28,991 bases of DNA. Origin: JBOHUC01 sp050733935 (GTDB lineage: Bacteria > Eisenbacteria > RBG-16-71-46 > DASYSL01). The translations under genes were made by a program, and so were the position numbers. Under the pieces are notes generated by a model. The model ran no database searches. It was not told the origin of the DNA and saw nothing but the letters and a program-made list of their open reading frames with translations. Shown in pieces: positions 16,100 to 24,035 of this stretch (positions are counted from its first letter, which is position 1; each line of letters starts with the position of its first letter). Location: the NCBI GenBank assembly GCA_050733935.1, contig JBOHUC010000149.1, forward strand, positions 1 to 28,991, in the 5' to 3' direction.

Positions 16100-16119
16100 G
16101 ATCAAGCCTCCCTCATGAC

Positions 16120-16205
16120 TGGTGCCGGGGGCAGGACTCGAACCTGCACGGGCTTTCGCCCAGCGGATTTTAAGTCCGCTGCGTCTACCATTCCGCCACC
16201 CCGGC
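16120..16205 (-). tRNA. tRNA-Leu (anticodon UAA)
   Basis: The minus strand gives a complete class II tRNA: acceptor stem GCCGGGG paired with CCCCGGC, discriminator A, encoded CCA (16122-16120), anticodon loop CTTAAAA with anticodon TAA, a long variable arm (GGGCGAAAGCCC) and a T loop with GGTTCGAGTCC. The long variable arm and anticodon identify leucine. It reads UUA and, by wobble, UUG codons. Confidence 0.97.
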
Positions 16206-16214
16206 CTTTGAACG

Positions 16215-16246
16215 CGAAGGCCCGCCCCCTTCGGGACGGGCCTTCG
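16215..16246 (-). terminator. Strong hairpin directly upstream of tRNA-Leu
   Basis: Arms 16237-16246 and 16215-16224 form a 10-bp perfect stem (CGAAGGCCCG / CGGGCCTTCG). In the minus-strand RNA it extends by four more pairs, one a U-G wobble, to close a GAAG tetraloop. No U-tract follows on either strand. It lies only 9 nt before the tRNA 5' end. It could be a terminator for upstream transcription or a leader element of the tRNA transcript. Confidence 0.55.
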
Positions 16247-16464
16247 TGCATCGCCAGACCTCGCGAAGGGTCAACGACCGCAGCACCCCACGCGTAAGCC
16301 CATTGAATGAACCGGAACTCGAACATTCATCGCGCCGCCGAGTCTAGTCGAACGCGCCCTCGACGGACAAGCGGTCCGCTGACGGATCGGCGGCCGGCAC
16401 GGACACGGTCCGCCGACAGCTGTTTGTGGCGGTGCGGAGACGGCCCGCCGCGAGTTCCGCAGGA

Positions 16465-16502
16465 ATGCGAAAGCCCGGCGTCTTCTTGCCGGGCTTTCGC
16501 AT
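16465..16502 (-). terminator. Terminator hairpin of the act operon
   Basis: ATGCGAAAGCCCGGC (16465-16479) and GCCGGGCTTTCGCAT (16488-16502) form a perfect 15-bp stem with an 8-nt loop. It starts 42 nt after the actF stop codon. There is no clear U-tract, so factor-assisted or bidirectional termination is possible, but position and symmetry support an end-of-operon role. Confidence 0.8.
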
Positions 16503-16544
16503 CCGAGGACTGTCTGAGCAGGCGGGCCGTCTTCGCACCGCCTC

Positions 16545-17825
16545 TCAATGGCCGCCGGACCACTCCGGTGGCGCCCCGCTCGGGATCCCCATCGAGCTCA
16601 GCATCGGGTACTTGCTCGCGAAGTTGAGGAACGTGAGCAGGAACGCCCCCAGGAATCCGACCATCACCCCGAGCTGCGGCAGCGTGAGGTCGAAGCGCGT
16701 CGGCTCGATGGACGGGAGCACGAGGATGTTCCGCTCGAGCCACACGCCCGTGAGGCAGATGATCGCGAAGATCGCCTGCAGGCGCGGGTTCTTCTTCGTC
16801 GTCCAGTTCATGAGCCCGATGAACGGGATCAGGAACACGAGGAAGAAGATCGTCCACGCCCAGAACGTGAACGGCGGCTTGAGCCGGAGCACGACGTACG
16901 GCGTCTCCTCGCTCAGGTTGCCGTACCAGATCGGCAGGAACTGCGAGTAGTACGAGTAGACCCAGAACATCGCAAACGAGAACAGAAGCTTTCCGAGCGT
17001 GTGGTACTGCTCGGTGGCGACCGCCGACTCGAGGCCAAGCGGCTTCCGGGTCCAGGTCGCGAGCAGGCTCATCGCCGCAAGCCCGGTGTAGAGCGTGCTC
17101 ATGAAGATGAACGCCCCGAACAGCGTGCTCACCCAGTGCGGATCGAGCGACATGAGGACGTCGAACGCCCAGACCGTGTAGACGAGGCAGTAGAGCACGA
17201 TGAACCACGGCGACAGGTTGTTGAGGTTCTTGTGCGCCTGGTCGGTCTCGACCGCGTCCCCCTTCCACTGCTTCGTCCGCCGCCCATAAAGGTCTGCGAG
17301 CTTGCCGGTCACGAGCGCCTTCGCGCGGCCCAGGTCCGGCCGCAAGGACATGCCGAGCAGCATGCGCGACATGAGGACGAGCGCGCCCATCAGGATCGCG
17401 TTCCGGGCGACGAACCCCGGCCAGTTGAGCCACGGCGCCTTCTGCGCGATCGGTTCCGCGACCCACGGATAGAGGGTCGAGCCGCCCGCGAGCAGGAAGA
17501 TGAGAACGAGCGCGTATCCGATCGGGAGGAATGACGACATCGCCTCGCCGTAACGGAACAGCGTCGAGGCCCACTTGTGTCCGCGCGCCGTCCGCGCGAC
17601 CGCCGCCCACACAATGCCGGCCTGCGCGATCCCGAGGAAGAACACGAGGTTCACGAGATAGCTCTGCCAGGCCTGCTTCGTGTGACCGGTCACGAGCAGG
17701 AACGCGAACGCCCCGAGACCCAGGATCGCGAGCGCAGCGGCGATCAGCCGTCCGCGCCGGAAGTCCACCTTCCCGGCCGCGGCGGCAACGTCTTCGAATC
17801 GAACGGCGGCCGTCGTGTCGCTCAT
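16545..17825 (-). CDS. actF: Alternative Complex III subunit ActF (NrfD/PsrC-like quinol-interacting membrane protein)
   Basis: This 426-aa integral membrane protein has about ten hydrophobic helices and is the second NrfD-like subunit of ACIII, homologous to ActC. Recognisable stretches are SYLVNLVFFLGIAQAGIVW (about 54-72), LFRYGEAMSSFLPIGYALVL, WFIVLYCLVYTVWAFDVLMSLDPHW, FWVYSYYSQFLPIWYGNLSEE and GVWLERNILVLPSIEPTRFDLT. The length and the YSQFLPIWYGN and LERNILVLPS motifs agree with ActF of characterised complexes (family knowledge). Its ATG overlaps the actE stop (ATGA), giving translational coupling. It is the last cistron, followed by a strong hairpin. No cytochrome oxidase genes follow, although such genes adjoin act operons in many genomes. 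Confidence 0.95.
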   Translation of the reverse strand: MSDTTAAVRFEDVAAAAGKVDFRRGRLIAAALAILGLGAFAFLLVTGHTKQAWQSYLVNLVFFLGIAQAGIVWAAVARTARGHKWASTLFRYGEAMSSFLPIGYALVLIFLLAGGSTLYPWVAEPIAQKAPWLNWPGFVARNAILMGALVLMSRMLLGMSLRPDLGRAKALVTGKLADLYGRRTKQWKGDAVETDQAHKNLNNLSPWFIVLYCLVYTVWAFDVLMSLDPHWVSTLFGAFIFMSTLYTGLAAMSLLATWTRKPLGLESAVATEQYHTLGKLLFSFAMFWVYSYYSQFLPIWYGNLSEETPYVVLRLKPPFTFWAWTIFFLVFLIPFIGLMNWTTKKNPRLQAIFAIICLTGVWLERNILVLPSIEPTRFDLTLPQLGVMVGFLGAFLLTFLNFASKYPMLSSMGIPSGAPPEWSGGH

Positions 17826-18328
17826 TGCGCCTTCAGGGTTCGAACGTAGTTGACGACGTCCCAGGATCGCTCGCGCGACAGCGCGTAAGCGTAGCCGGGC
17901 ATGATCACGTTGCCGTGCCGGATCACGTAGTACATCGCACCGTCCGTCCGCTCGTTCTGAAGATCGGGACGCGTGAGATCCACCGGCGGAATGGGCAGCG
18001 ACTTGGCCACGGCGCCATTCCCGACGCCGGTCGTTCCGTGGCAGGGCGCGCAGTACGTGTTGTACGCGTTCATTCCCCGGCGCGTCGACGTCGTGTCGAA
18101 CGAAACCGAATTGACGAGCGTCGCTGCACTTTCCCGGGCTCCGTCGTCGACGCGTCCCGTGATCGGGACGACGCCGTCCGGCGGCAGAAGCGGCATCTCC
18201 TGCGGGCGGATCGAGATCTGGCGGTCGAGGTCGTGCGTCCACGGCAGCGACACGAGCCCCGTCGCCCAACCGAGCGACAGCAGAGCCACCGCGCCGATCG
18301 CGATCGCCGCGAGCCTAAGCCGCTTCAA
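17822..18328 (-). CDS. actE: Alternative Complex III subunit ActE (monohaem cytochrome c)
   Basis: This 168-aa protein begins with MKRLRLAAIAIGAVALLSLG, a basic start followed by a hydrophobic helix that acts as signal or anchor. It carries one haem c site C93-x2-C96-H97 (TYCAPCHG) and a likely axial Met at M143 (NVIMPGYAYAL). It should pass electrons from the Fe-S/haem core of ACIII to the terminal oxidase on the outer face of the membrane. The TTG start at 18328 is chosen because GGAGG lies 6 nt upstream and the N-terminus becomes a clean signal-anchor; a GTG at 18352 would add eight residues lacking this. The start lies inside the end of actD (14-bp overlap), and the stop overlaps actF by 4 bp. 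Confidence 0.93.
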   Translation of the reverse strand: MKRLRLAAIAIGAVALLSLGWATGLVSLPWTHDLDRQISIRPQEMPLLPPDGVVPITGRVDDGARESAATLVNSVSFDTTSTRRGMNAYNTYCAPCHGTTGVGNGAVAKSLPIPPVDLTRPDLQNERTDGAMYYVIRHGNVIMPGYAYALSRERSWDVVNYVRTLKAQ

Positions 18329-18830
18329 CGCGCACCTCCTCGGCTCCCACACCGCGCAGGATGCCGGCGACCTGCTCGGCTTCGGCGCCGCTCGACGGCA
18401 CGAAGATGCCGATCCGGTCGGCGGCGAACCGCGCGTCGTAGCCTTCCTCCATCTTGAAATCGGGCAGCCCGGCGAAGAACAGCATCGCGACCAGGTTCGT
18501 GAGACCCCCGATGAGCACGGTGCACTCGAACCAGATCACCATGAACGGCGGGATCGAGACGATCTCCTTCCCGTTCGTGATGAGCGGCCAGTCGAGTGAC
18601 GTCCAGGCCGCGAGCGTGAATCCCAGGATGCCTCCAATGAGTCCGCCGACGAACGTGCACAGACGCACCGGCGACGGGGACGAATCGAGCTCCTCCGCGA
18701 TCTGGTGGTACGGCACCGGGGTGATGACGGTCATCCTCTTCCGCCCGTCCTTCCGGAGCGCGCGGATGCCATCGATCGTCGTATCGACCGCGTCGAAGAT
18801 CGCGAGAACGCCGTGGGGACGCTTCTTCAT
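18315..18830 (-). CDS. actD: Alternative Complex III subunit ActD (DUF3341 membrane protein)
   Basis: This 171-aa protein matches the ActD/DUF3341 subunit. A soluble N-terminal part (VLAIFDAVDTTIDGIRALRK, VITPVPYHQIAEELD) is followed by two membrane helices (FVGGLIGGILGFTLAAWTSL near 60-79; PPFMVIWFECTVLIGGLTNLVAMLFF near 93-118) and a C-terminal alpha/beta tail (RIGIFVPSSGAEAEQVAGIL). It is a structural subunit without cofactors that contacts ActC in known structures. The ATG overlaps the actC stop (ATGA), and the gene lies in the conserved act order between actC and actE. Confidence 0.95.
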   Translation of the reverse strand: MKKRPHGVLAIFDAVDTTIDGIRALRKDGRKRMTVITPVPYHQIAEELDSSPSPVRLCTFVGGLIGGILGFTLAAWTSLDWPLITNGKEIVSIPPFMVIWFECTVLIGGLTNLVAMLFFAGLPDFKMEEGYDARFAADRIGIFVPSSGAEAEQVAGILRGVGAEEVRVEAA

Positions 18831-20149
18831 GCGGCCTTCCCCTTCTTGAGCGGCGTGGGCAGGATCTCCTTGATCTCGACGATCGCCATGGCCGGCAGGA
18901 ACTTGATGAAGAGAAGGAAGAACATTCCGAACCAGGCGAACGACCCGATCGTGATGCCGGTGTCGATCCACGTCGGCTTGTACATGCGCCACACCCACGG
19001 ATCGAAGTTGTGCGACAGCGACTGGACGATGATCACGTAGCGCTCGAACCACATCCCGATATTGACCGCGATCGAGATGAGGAACATCGCGGTGATGTTT
19101 GTGCGCACGGACTTCCAGATGCAGAGGAGCGGGATCAGGCAGTTGCACAGCAGCATGATCCAGTAGCCGTAGCCGACCGGACCGACGAGGCGATCCCAGA
19201 ACACGCTCTGCTCGTACGGATTGCCGCTGTACCAGGCCATGAACATCTCGGCCGCGTAGGCGTAGGTCACGATCAGCGACGTGAACAGGAGGATCTTGCC
19301 CATGCTGTCGAAGTGCCAGTCCCCCAGATAGTCCTGGAGGCCGAAGATCTTCCGGAGCGGCACCATGAGCGTGATCACCATTGCGATCCCCGAGAAGATC
19401 GCCCCGGCGACGAAGTACGGGGCGAAGATCGTCGAGTGCCAGCCCGGGTTGATCGACATCGCGAAGTCCCAGGACACGACCGAGTGGACCGAGAACACGA
19501 GCGGCGTGGCGAGGGCGGCGAAGTACAGATACGCACTGTTGTAGTGCTTCCACTGCCGGTCGGTCCCACGCCATCCGAACGACAGGAGCGTGTAGATCTT
19601 CTTCCGAAGGCCGGTCGCGTGCTCGCGGGCCACGGCCAGGTCGGGGATCAAGCCGACCAGGAAGAAGACCGAGGAGATCGTGAGGTACGTCGTGACGGCG
19701 AACACGTCCCACTCGAGCGGCGAGCGGAAGTTCGTCCAGAGACCACGCTGGTTCGGATACGGAATGAGCCAGTAGAAGAACCACACGCGTCCAAGATGGA
19801 TGAGCGGGAAGAGGCCGGCCGTGAGCACTGCGAAGACGGTCATGCCCTCGGCGGTGCGGTAGATCGAGTTCCGGAAGCGGGCGCGGAACAGGAAGAGCAC
19901 GGCCGAGATGAGCGTCCCCGCGTGGCCGATGCCGATCCAGAACACGAAGTCCGTGATGTACTGCGCCCACATGACCGGGCGCATCTTGCCCGCCATGCCG
20001 ATGCCGTACCGGATCTGGAGAGCCCAGCACATCGCTCCAAACGCGAGCACCAGAAGATCGATCGCGAAGAGCGTGTACCACGCCTTCGTCGGGTTCCGGA
20101 GCATCGCGAGAAGGTCCTGGTTGACCTTCTGATAGGTCAGCTTCGCCAC
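18827..20149 (-). CDS. actC: Alternative Complex III subunit ActC (NrfD-like quinol-oxidising membrane protein)
   Basis: This 440-aa polytopic protein has about ten membrane helices and is the NrfD/PsrC-type subunit that forms the quinol site of ACIII. Landmarks are YTLFAIDLLVLAFGAMCW near 25-42, DFVFWIGIGHAGTLISAVLFL, RTAEGMTVFAVLTAGLFPLIHLGR, HSVVSWDFAMSINPGWHSTIFAPYFVAG (residues roughly 220-250) and NIGMWFERYVIIVQSLSHNF. The conserved HAGT, HLGR and WHSTIFAPYF segments are typical of ActC. The start is GTG 20149 with GAGGA about 7 nt upstream and only 10 bp between it and the actB stop. Confidence 0.96.
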   Translation of the reverse strand: MAKLTYQKVNQDLLAMLRNPTKAWYTLFAIDLLVLAFGAMCWALQIRYGIGMAGKMRPVMWAQYITDFVFWIGIGHAGTLISAVLFLFRARFRNSIYRTAEGMTVFAVLTAGLFPLIHLGRVWFFYWLIPYPNQRGLWTNFRSPLEWDVFAVTTYLTISSVFFLVGLIPDLAVAREHATGLRKKIYTLLSFGWRGTDRQWKHYNSAYLYFAALATPLVFSVHSVVSWDFAMSINPGWHSTIFAPYFVAGAIFSGIAMVITLMVPLRKIFGLQDYLGDWHFDSMGKILLFTSLIVTYAYAAEMFMAWYSGNPYEQSVFWDRLVGPVGYGYWIMLLCNCLIPLLCIWKSVRTNITAMFLISIAVNIGMWFERYVIIVQSLSHNFDPWVWRMYKPTWIDTGITIGSFAWFGMFFLLFIKFLPAMAIVEIKEILPTPLKKGKAA

Positions 20150-20159
20150 GATCGTCCTC

Positions 20160-23100
20160 TCAGGCCGGCGACGGCCGGCTCACCTTCTTGAGGTACGTCA
20201 CCGACGGATACGTATTGAGATCGCCGAGCGCGTGATAGCCGCGAGCTCCCTTCACGACCTTCGAGATCTCGCTCTCCGGGTCCATGACATCGCCGAACAC
20301 GATCGCCTGCGACGGACAGGTTTGCTGGCACGCCGTGCGCACCTCGCCGTCGCGCACGCTCCGGCCCTCGTCCTTCGCGTGATCCTTCGCCACGCGGATG
20401 CGCTGCACGCAGAACGTGCACTTCTCCATCACGCCCTTGCTGCGCACCGTCACGTCCGGATTGAGCTGCCAGTTGAACGGCTCCGGGAACGAATAGTCGA
20501 ACCAGTTGAACGAACGGACCTTGTACGGGCAGTTGTTGCTGCAGTACCGGGTGCCCACGCAACGGTTGTAGATCATCGCGTTCAGGCCCTCGGGATTGTG
20601 GTACGTCGCGTAGACCGGGCACACGCTCTCACACGGTGCGGCGCCGCAGTGCTGGCACATCATGGGGATGTGCCGCACCTCGATCCGGCCGTCGGTCATT
20701 TCCCAGTAGCGCTCGAGCCGGATCCACATCATTTCGCGGCCGCGCTCGACCTGTTCCTTGCCGACCCAGGCCACGTTGTTCTCGGCGCTGCAAGCGAGGA
20801 CGCACGCCTGACAGCCGTTGCACGAGTTGAGGTCGATCGCCATCGCCCACTTGTGCTTCGCGTGGAGCGCGTAGGCGGAGTTCGGCGCTTCTTTCGCGGC
20901 CTGCTTGATTGGATCGGGAGGCACCGGAGAGAGAGCGTAGCCCGGGCGGTGCATCTCCTCGCCGCCGTGCGCCCCCCCGCCGTGTCCGTTCGTCGCGCCC
21001 GGCGTGCCGTGACCGCCGCCCTGATGCGAGCCGGGAGCCTCGCCCTTGAGCTCGGTGAGCGCGATCGTGCGCGCAATGCCGCGGCCCATCTGGTTGGCCT
21101 GGCCGCCGGTGTAGGGATCGCCGCCCATCCAGGCGAACACGCGCTTCGTTCCGGTCTTCGCGAGCGCGCCGCGCACGGACGCATACGCAAGCCCGCCCGA
21201 CGCTTCGTCGTAGCTCGCCGGAAGCACGTGGAGCGCGTTCGCCCCGCAGTCCTTCGCATAGCGCCCGTAGGCCTTGTGCCCGTTCCCCGTGGGAACGGCC
21301 ATGACGTCGGGACGGATGCCCGGGTAGTCGTACACGGGAACTTCGATCTTTCCGGCCGCCGTCGTGAGCGTCACGCGATCGCCGCGCTTGAGTCCGAGCT
21401 TGCGCGCGGTGTCCGGATGGAGCTCGACCCACGTGTCCCACACGACCTTCGTCATGGGATCGGGCAGCTCCTGAAGCCAGGGGCGGTTCGCGCCGCGACC
21501 GTCGTACAGGTTCATCGAGGGATAGACGACGAGCGTGAGGTCGTCCGTCCCCGCTTCGACTGCAGGCGGCGCGAAATCGAGCGCTCCGGCGCCCACACCG
21601 CCTGCGAGCGCCGCGGGAGCAACTTTCGCGGGAGTCGCGAACGCTCCGCCGTCGCGCAACGCGTCGTCCCAGCTCTTCCCCGCGTTCGTCCACGCGCCCT
21701 TGAGCGCATCGAGCCAGGTCGAAGACGCGAGCATTCCCTGCCCGCGTCCCATCGCCTGCGCGCCCTTAAGGAGCACGTCCGGAGTCGACTGCGACTTGAA
21801 GAGCGGGATCGGCCGCATGCCCGGCTGGAGGAGCGCGCGCACGCCGGACCACGCTTCGCTGTCCCCCCACGACTCGAGCGGGTGCGTGTCGGGAAGGAGG
21901 AGGTCGCAGAGCTGCGCCGTGTCGTCGCCGTACGAGCTGAACGAGACTTTGAACGGAACCTTCTTCGCGGCCTCCGCGAATCCGAGGGCCGCGGGAAGCG
22001 AATGCGCGGGATCGGTCCCGTGGACGAGGAGGACACCGACGCCTCCTGCGTTCATGTTCTCGACCGCACCCGCGACCTCGCGGGCCGAGTTCGTGCGCCC
22101 GAGCGTGAGCGTGCGGCCGAAGTGGATCGTGCTGCCGAGTCCGCCGGCGACCGACGTGAGTACGTTCGCGGCCACGACCGCCTGGGTCGCGCGCGGGCCC
22201 TGTGCGCCGATCCCGCCCGCGACCGCGAGCGAGGGTCCGTACGCGGCAAACTCGCGCGCGAGACGCTTCAGATCCTCGGCCTCCATGCCGACCTGGCCGG
22301 CGACCGCCTCGGGCGTGTACTTCGAGAGATCCACGCCGCCGGCCGGACCCTTCGCGAGCCCCTCGGCGACGATGACCTGCGCCATCGCGAGGGCCGCGAG
22401 CGCTTCTGTCCCGGGCTTGATCGCGACCCACTCGTCGGCGTTCGATCCGGTCATCGAGAGGCGCGGCTCGAACGCAACCATCCGACCGCGCGACGCATCT
22501 CCGCCGTGCGAGCGCGCGAAACGGCGCGAGTTCTCGGCGGGCGAGAGCCAGGTCTCGAGGAAGTCGGCTCCGAACGTGAACACGGTCGTCGCCACTTCGA
22601 AGTCGTAGGTCGGGATGTCCGCGCGTCCGAACGAGAGTCGGTTCCCTTCGCGCAACGCCTCCCACGCGAACGGCTCGTGCACGATGCGCTGCGCGTTTCC
22701 GAGCGCCGTCACGAACGCCTCGTAGAGGCGCTCGCGCGTTCCGGTTTCCTGTCCGGTCCAGAACTGGACGGCCCCGGTGCGGCCCGTGAGCTTCTCGACG
22801 AGAAGCTTCTGCGCGTCGTCCCAGGAGATTTCCTTGAACGACCCGTCGGCCTGCCGTGCCATCGGGCCCTTCGTCCGATCCGCGTTGTAGAGCCCCTGCA
22901 CCGCGGACTGGCCGCGCACACACAGCGTGCCCTGATTGACCGGATGGTTCGGATTTCCCTCGAGCTTGATGACGCGCCCTTCGCGGGTCTTCATGTGCAG
23001 GCCACACGCGGCCGGGCACTCGCGACAGGTCGAGGCGTAGTACGTCGCGACGCCCGGAATCACGTTCTCGGGCGGCGTGACGTAGGGCAGGACGTTCTCG

Positions 23101-23219
23101 GGCGGCGGAGGGAATTCGATGCAGCCGGCGCCCGCCGTGGCCGCGGTCGTCACTCCCACGAGCTTGAGGAAGTCGCGCCGTTTGAGGGGCGGCGCCTGTT
23201 CGATCGTTCCGTCGCTCAT
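20160..23219 (-). CDS. actB: Alternative Complex III subunit ActB (TAT-exported MopB-like plus Fe-S protein)
   Basis: This 1019-aa protein fuses a molybdopterin-oxidoreductase-like domain (about 45-690) with a four-cluster ferredoxin-like domain (about 790-990). A TAT signal RRDFLKL (14-20) is followed by AGAGC, so C33 could be lipidated. The first domain keeps a Cys quartet C65-x2-C68-x3-C72-x27-C100 of the MopB Fe-S type. The ferredoxin-like domain starts at CNGCQACVLAC (C800, C803, C806, C810). Its third set, CVGTRYCSNNCP, has Thr where a Cys is usual, which fits the [3Fe-4S] cluster known in ActB. A His/Gly-rich linker (GSHQGGGHGTPGATNGHGGG) joins the halves. ATG 23219 has GAGGA upstream. 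The gene lies 19 bp behind actA. By family knowledge it relays electrons from the quinol site towards the haems and binds no molybdenum. Confidence 0.96.
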   Translation of the reverse strand: MSDGTIEQAPPLKRRDFLKLVGVTTAATAGAGCIEFPPPPENVLPYVTPPENVIPGVATYYASTCRECPAACGLHMKTREGRVIKLEGNPNHPVNQGTLCVRGQSAVQGLYNADRTKGPMARQADGSFKEISWDDAQKLLVEKLTGRTGAVQFWTGQETGTRERLYEAFVTALGNAQRIVHEPFAWEALREGNRLSFGRADIPTYDFEVATTVFTFGADFLETWLSPAENSRRFARSHGGDASRGRMVAFEPRLSMTGSNADEWVAIKPGTEALAALAMAQVIVAEGLAKGPAGGVDLSKYTPEAVAGQVGMEAEDLKRLAREFAAYGPSLAVAGGIGAQGPRATQAVVAANVLTSVAGGLGSTIHFGRTLTLGRTNSAREVAGAVENMNAGGVGVLLVHGTDPAHSLPAALGFAEAAKKVPFKVSFSSYGDDTAQLCDLLLPDTHPLESWGDSEAWSGVRALLQPGMRPIPLFKSQSTPDVLLKGAQAMGRGQGMLASSTWLDALKGAWTNAGKSWDDALRDGGAFATPAKVAPAALAGGVGAGALDFAPPAVEAGTDDLTLVVYPSMNLYDGRGANRPWLQELPDPMTKVVWDTWVELHPDTARKLGLKRGDRVTLTTAAGKIEVPVYDYPGIRPDVMAVPTGNGHKAYGRYAKDCGANALHVLPASYDEASGGLAYASVRGALAKTGTKRVFAWMGGDPYTGGQANQMGRGIARTIALTELKGEAPGSHQGGGHGTPGATNGHGGGAHGGEEMHRPGYALSPVPPDPIKQAAKEAPNSAYALHAKHKWAMAIDLNSCNGCQACVLACSAENNVAWVGKEQVERGREMMWIRLERYWEMTDGRIEVRHIPMMCQHCGAAPCESVCPVYATYHNPEGLNAMIYNRCVGTRYCSNNCPYKVRSFNWFDYSFPEPFNWQLNPDVTVRSKGVMEKCTFCVQRIRVAKDHAKDEGRSVRDGEVRTACQQTCPSQAIVFGDVMDPESEISKVVKGARGYHALGDLNTYPSVTYLKKVSRPSPA

Positions 23220-23238
23220 CGGTCCTCGGGTCCCGGCC

Positions 23239-23826
23239 CTATTTGTGGCACGTGTAGCAGTCGAGATTCGCGGGCGCCGCCTTGTTCTCGCGGTTCGCCT
23301 TGTGGCACGTGACGCAGAATCCCATTTCGAGCGTGTTCACGCGGTACACGACCTCCATCTCCTGGACGGGACCATGACAGGTCTGGCAGGCGATGCCGGT
23401 CTTCACGTGACGCGCGTGGTTGAAGAACGCGTGATCGGGCAGCTCGTGAACGTTGATCCACGGGATCGTCTGGCCCTTGTCGTAGAACGCCGTGAGCTTC
23501 GCGATCTCGGGGCTGTCGGCGGACTGCCCGGTGGCGCGCTTGACCCACTTGTGGCAGTTCATGCAGGTTTCGACGTTCGGAATGTTCGCGACCGGCGATT
23601 TGTCCACGTTCGTGTGGCAATACGCGCAATCGATGCCGAGCGTCCCGGCGTGGAGCTTGTGGCTGTACTGGATCGGCTGCGCGATCGCGGGGCCCTTCGG
23701 CTTCGTCGGAATACCGGGGTTGAGCGTATCCTTGGGGCGTGCCGCCTGGAGCGAACCGGCGGCGAGAAACACTCCGCCGAGTCCCAGGACGAGACCGACG
23801 AGTGCGACCCAGCGTGTGCGTGTCAT
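23239..23826 (-). CDS. actA: Alternative Complex III subunit ActA (pentahaem cytochrome c)
   Basis: This 195-aa protein has an N-terminal hydrophobic segment (WVALVGLVLGLGGVFLAAGS, 6-25) that serves as signal or membrane anchor, followed by five CxxCH haem c sites at 67-71, 88-92, 147-151, 171-175 and 190-194. Additional His residues (for example H56, H59, H132, H137, H140) are available as distal ligands. Length and haem number match pentahaem ActA, which carries electrons on the outer face of ACIII. It is the first cistron; ATG 23826 gives the only sensible signal sequence. A candidate promoter lies about 100 bp upstream, and a 6-bp perfect hairpin with a 3-nt loop sits in the leader at 23856-23870. 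Confidence 0.95.
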   Translation of the reverse strand: MTRTRWVALVGLVLGLGGVFLAAGSLQAARPKDTLNPGIPTKPKGPAIAQPIQYSHKLHAGTLGIDCAYCHTNVDKSPVANIPNVETCMNCHKWVKRATGQSADSPEIAKLTAFYDKGQTIPWINVHELPDHAFFNHARHVKTGIACQTCHGPVQEMEVVYRVNTLEMGFCVTCHKANRENKAAPANLDCYTCHK

Positions 23827-23925
23827 CGGGCGGTGGCGATTCCTTCGTGGAACGCTGGTCGGGGCGACCACGCGCGAAAATCGAGGAAAGGCCGCGGGTC
23901 GTGAAATTTTTCTCAAACCCGGCGG

Positions 23926-23954
23926 AAAATAGCAACGCCGCCTCAGGCCGTCAA
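23926..23954 (-). promoter_or_regulatory. Candidate sigma70-type promoter of the act operon
   Basis: On the minus strand TTGACG (23954-23949) and TATTTT (23931-23926) are separated by exactly 17 bp. The area downstream is unusually AT-rich for this window. Transcription would begin near 23919, giving a leader of about 93 nt to the actA ATG. Confidence 0.65.
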
Positions 23955-24035
23955 CACGTTTCCTGTGTCCAAGCCTTCGCGAGCCCGGGCCGGGCCCCGA
24001 CGATCGATGTCCCACCGCATTAGTAGGAGTTGAAT

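Larger units (their letters stand above)
16206..16544. other. 339-bp intergenic region between actF and tRNA-Leu
   Basis: The region holds the two hairpins listed separately and no convincing gene. A near-perfect 12-bp direct repeat, CGGTCCGCYGAC, is present at 16372-16383 and 16406-16417 (11 of 12 matches, 34 bp apart). A TTGACC reads leftward at 16275-16270 but lacks a recognisable -10 at the right distance, so the tRNA promoter is not identified with confidence. Confidence 0.5.

Noticed and set aside
16102..16326. Small 74-codon frame over tRNA-Leu
   Set aside because: It overlaps the complete tRNA gene and its upstream hairpin and has no protein-like features.
20232..23312. Very long open frame on the + strand (over 1000 codons)
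   Set aside because: It lies antisense to actB, whose motifs are unambiguous. Its translation is rich in Arg, Glu and His without domain motifs, as expected for a shadow frame in GC-rich DNA.
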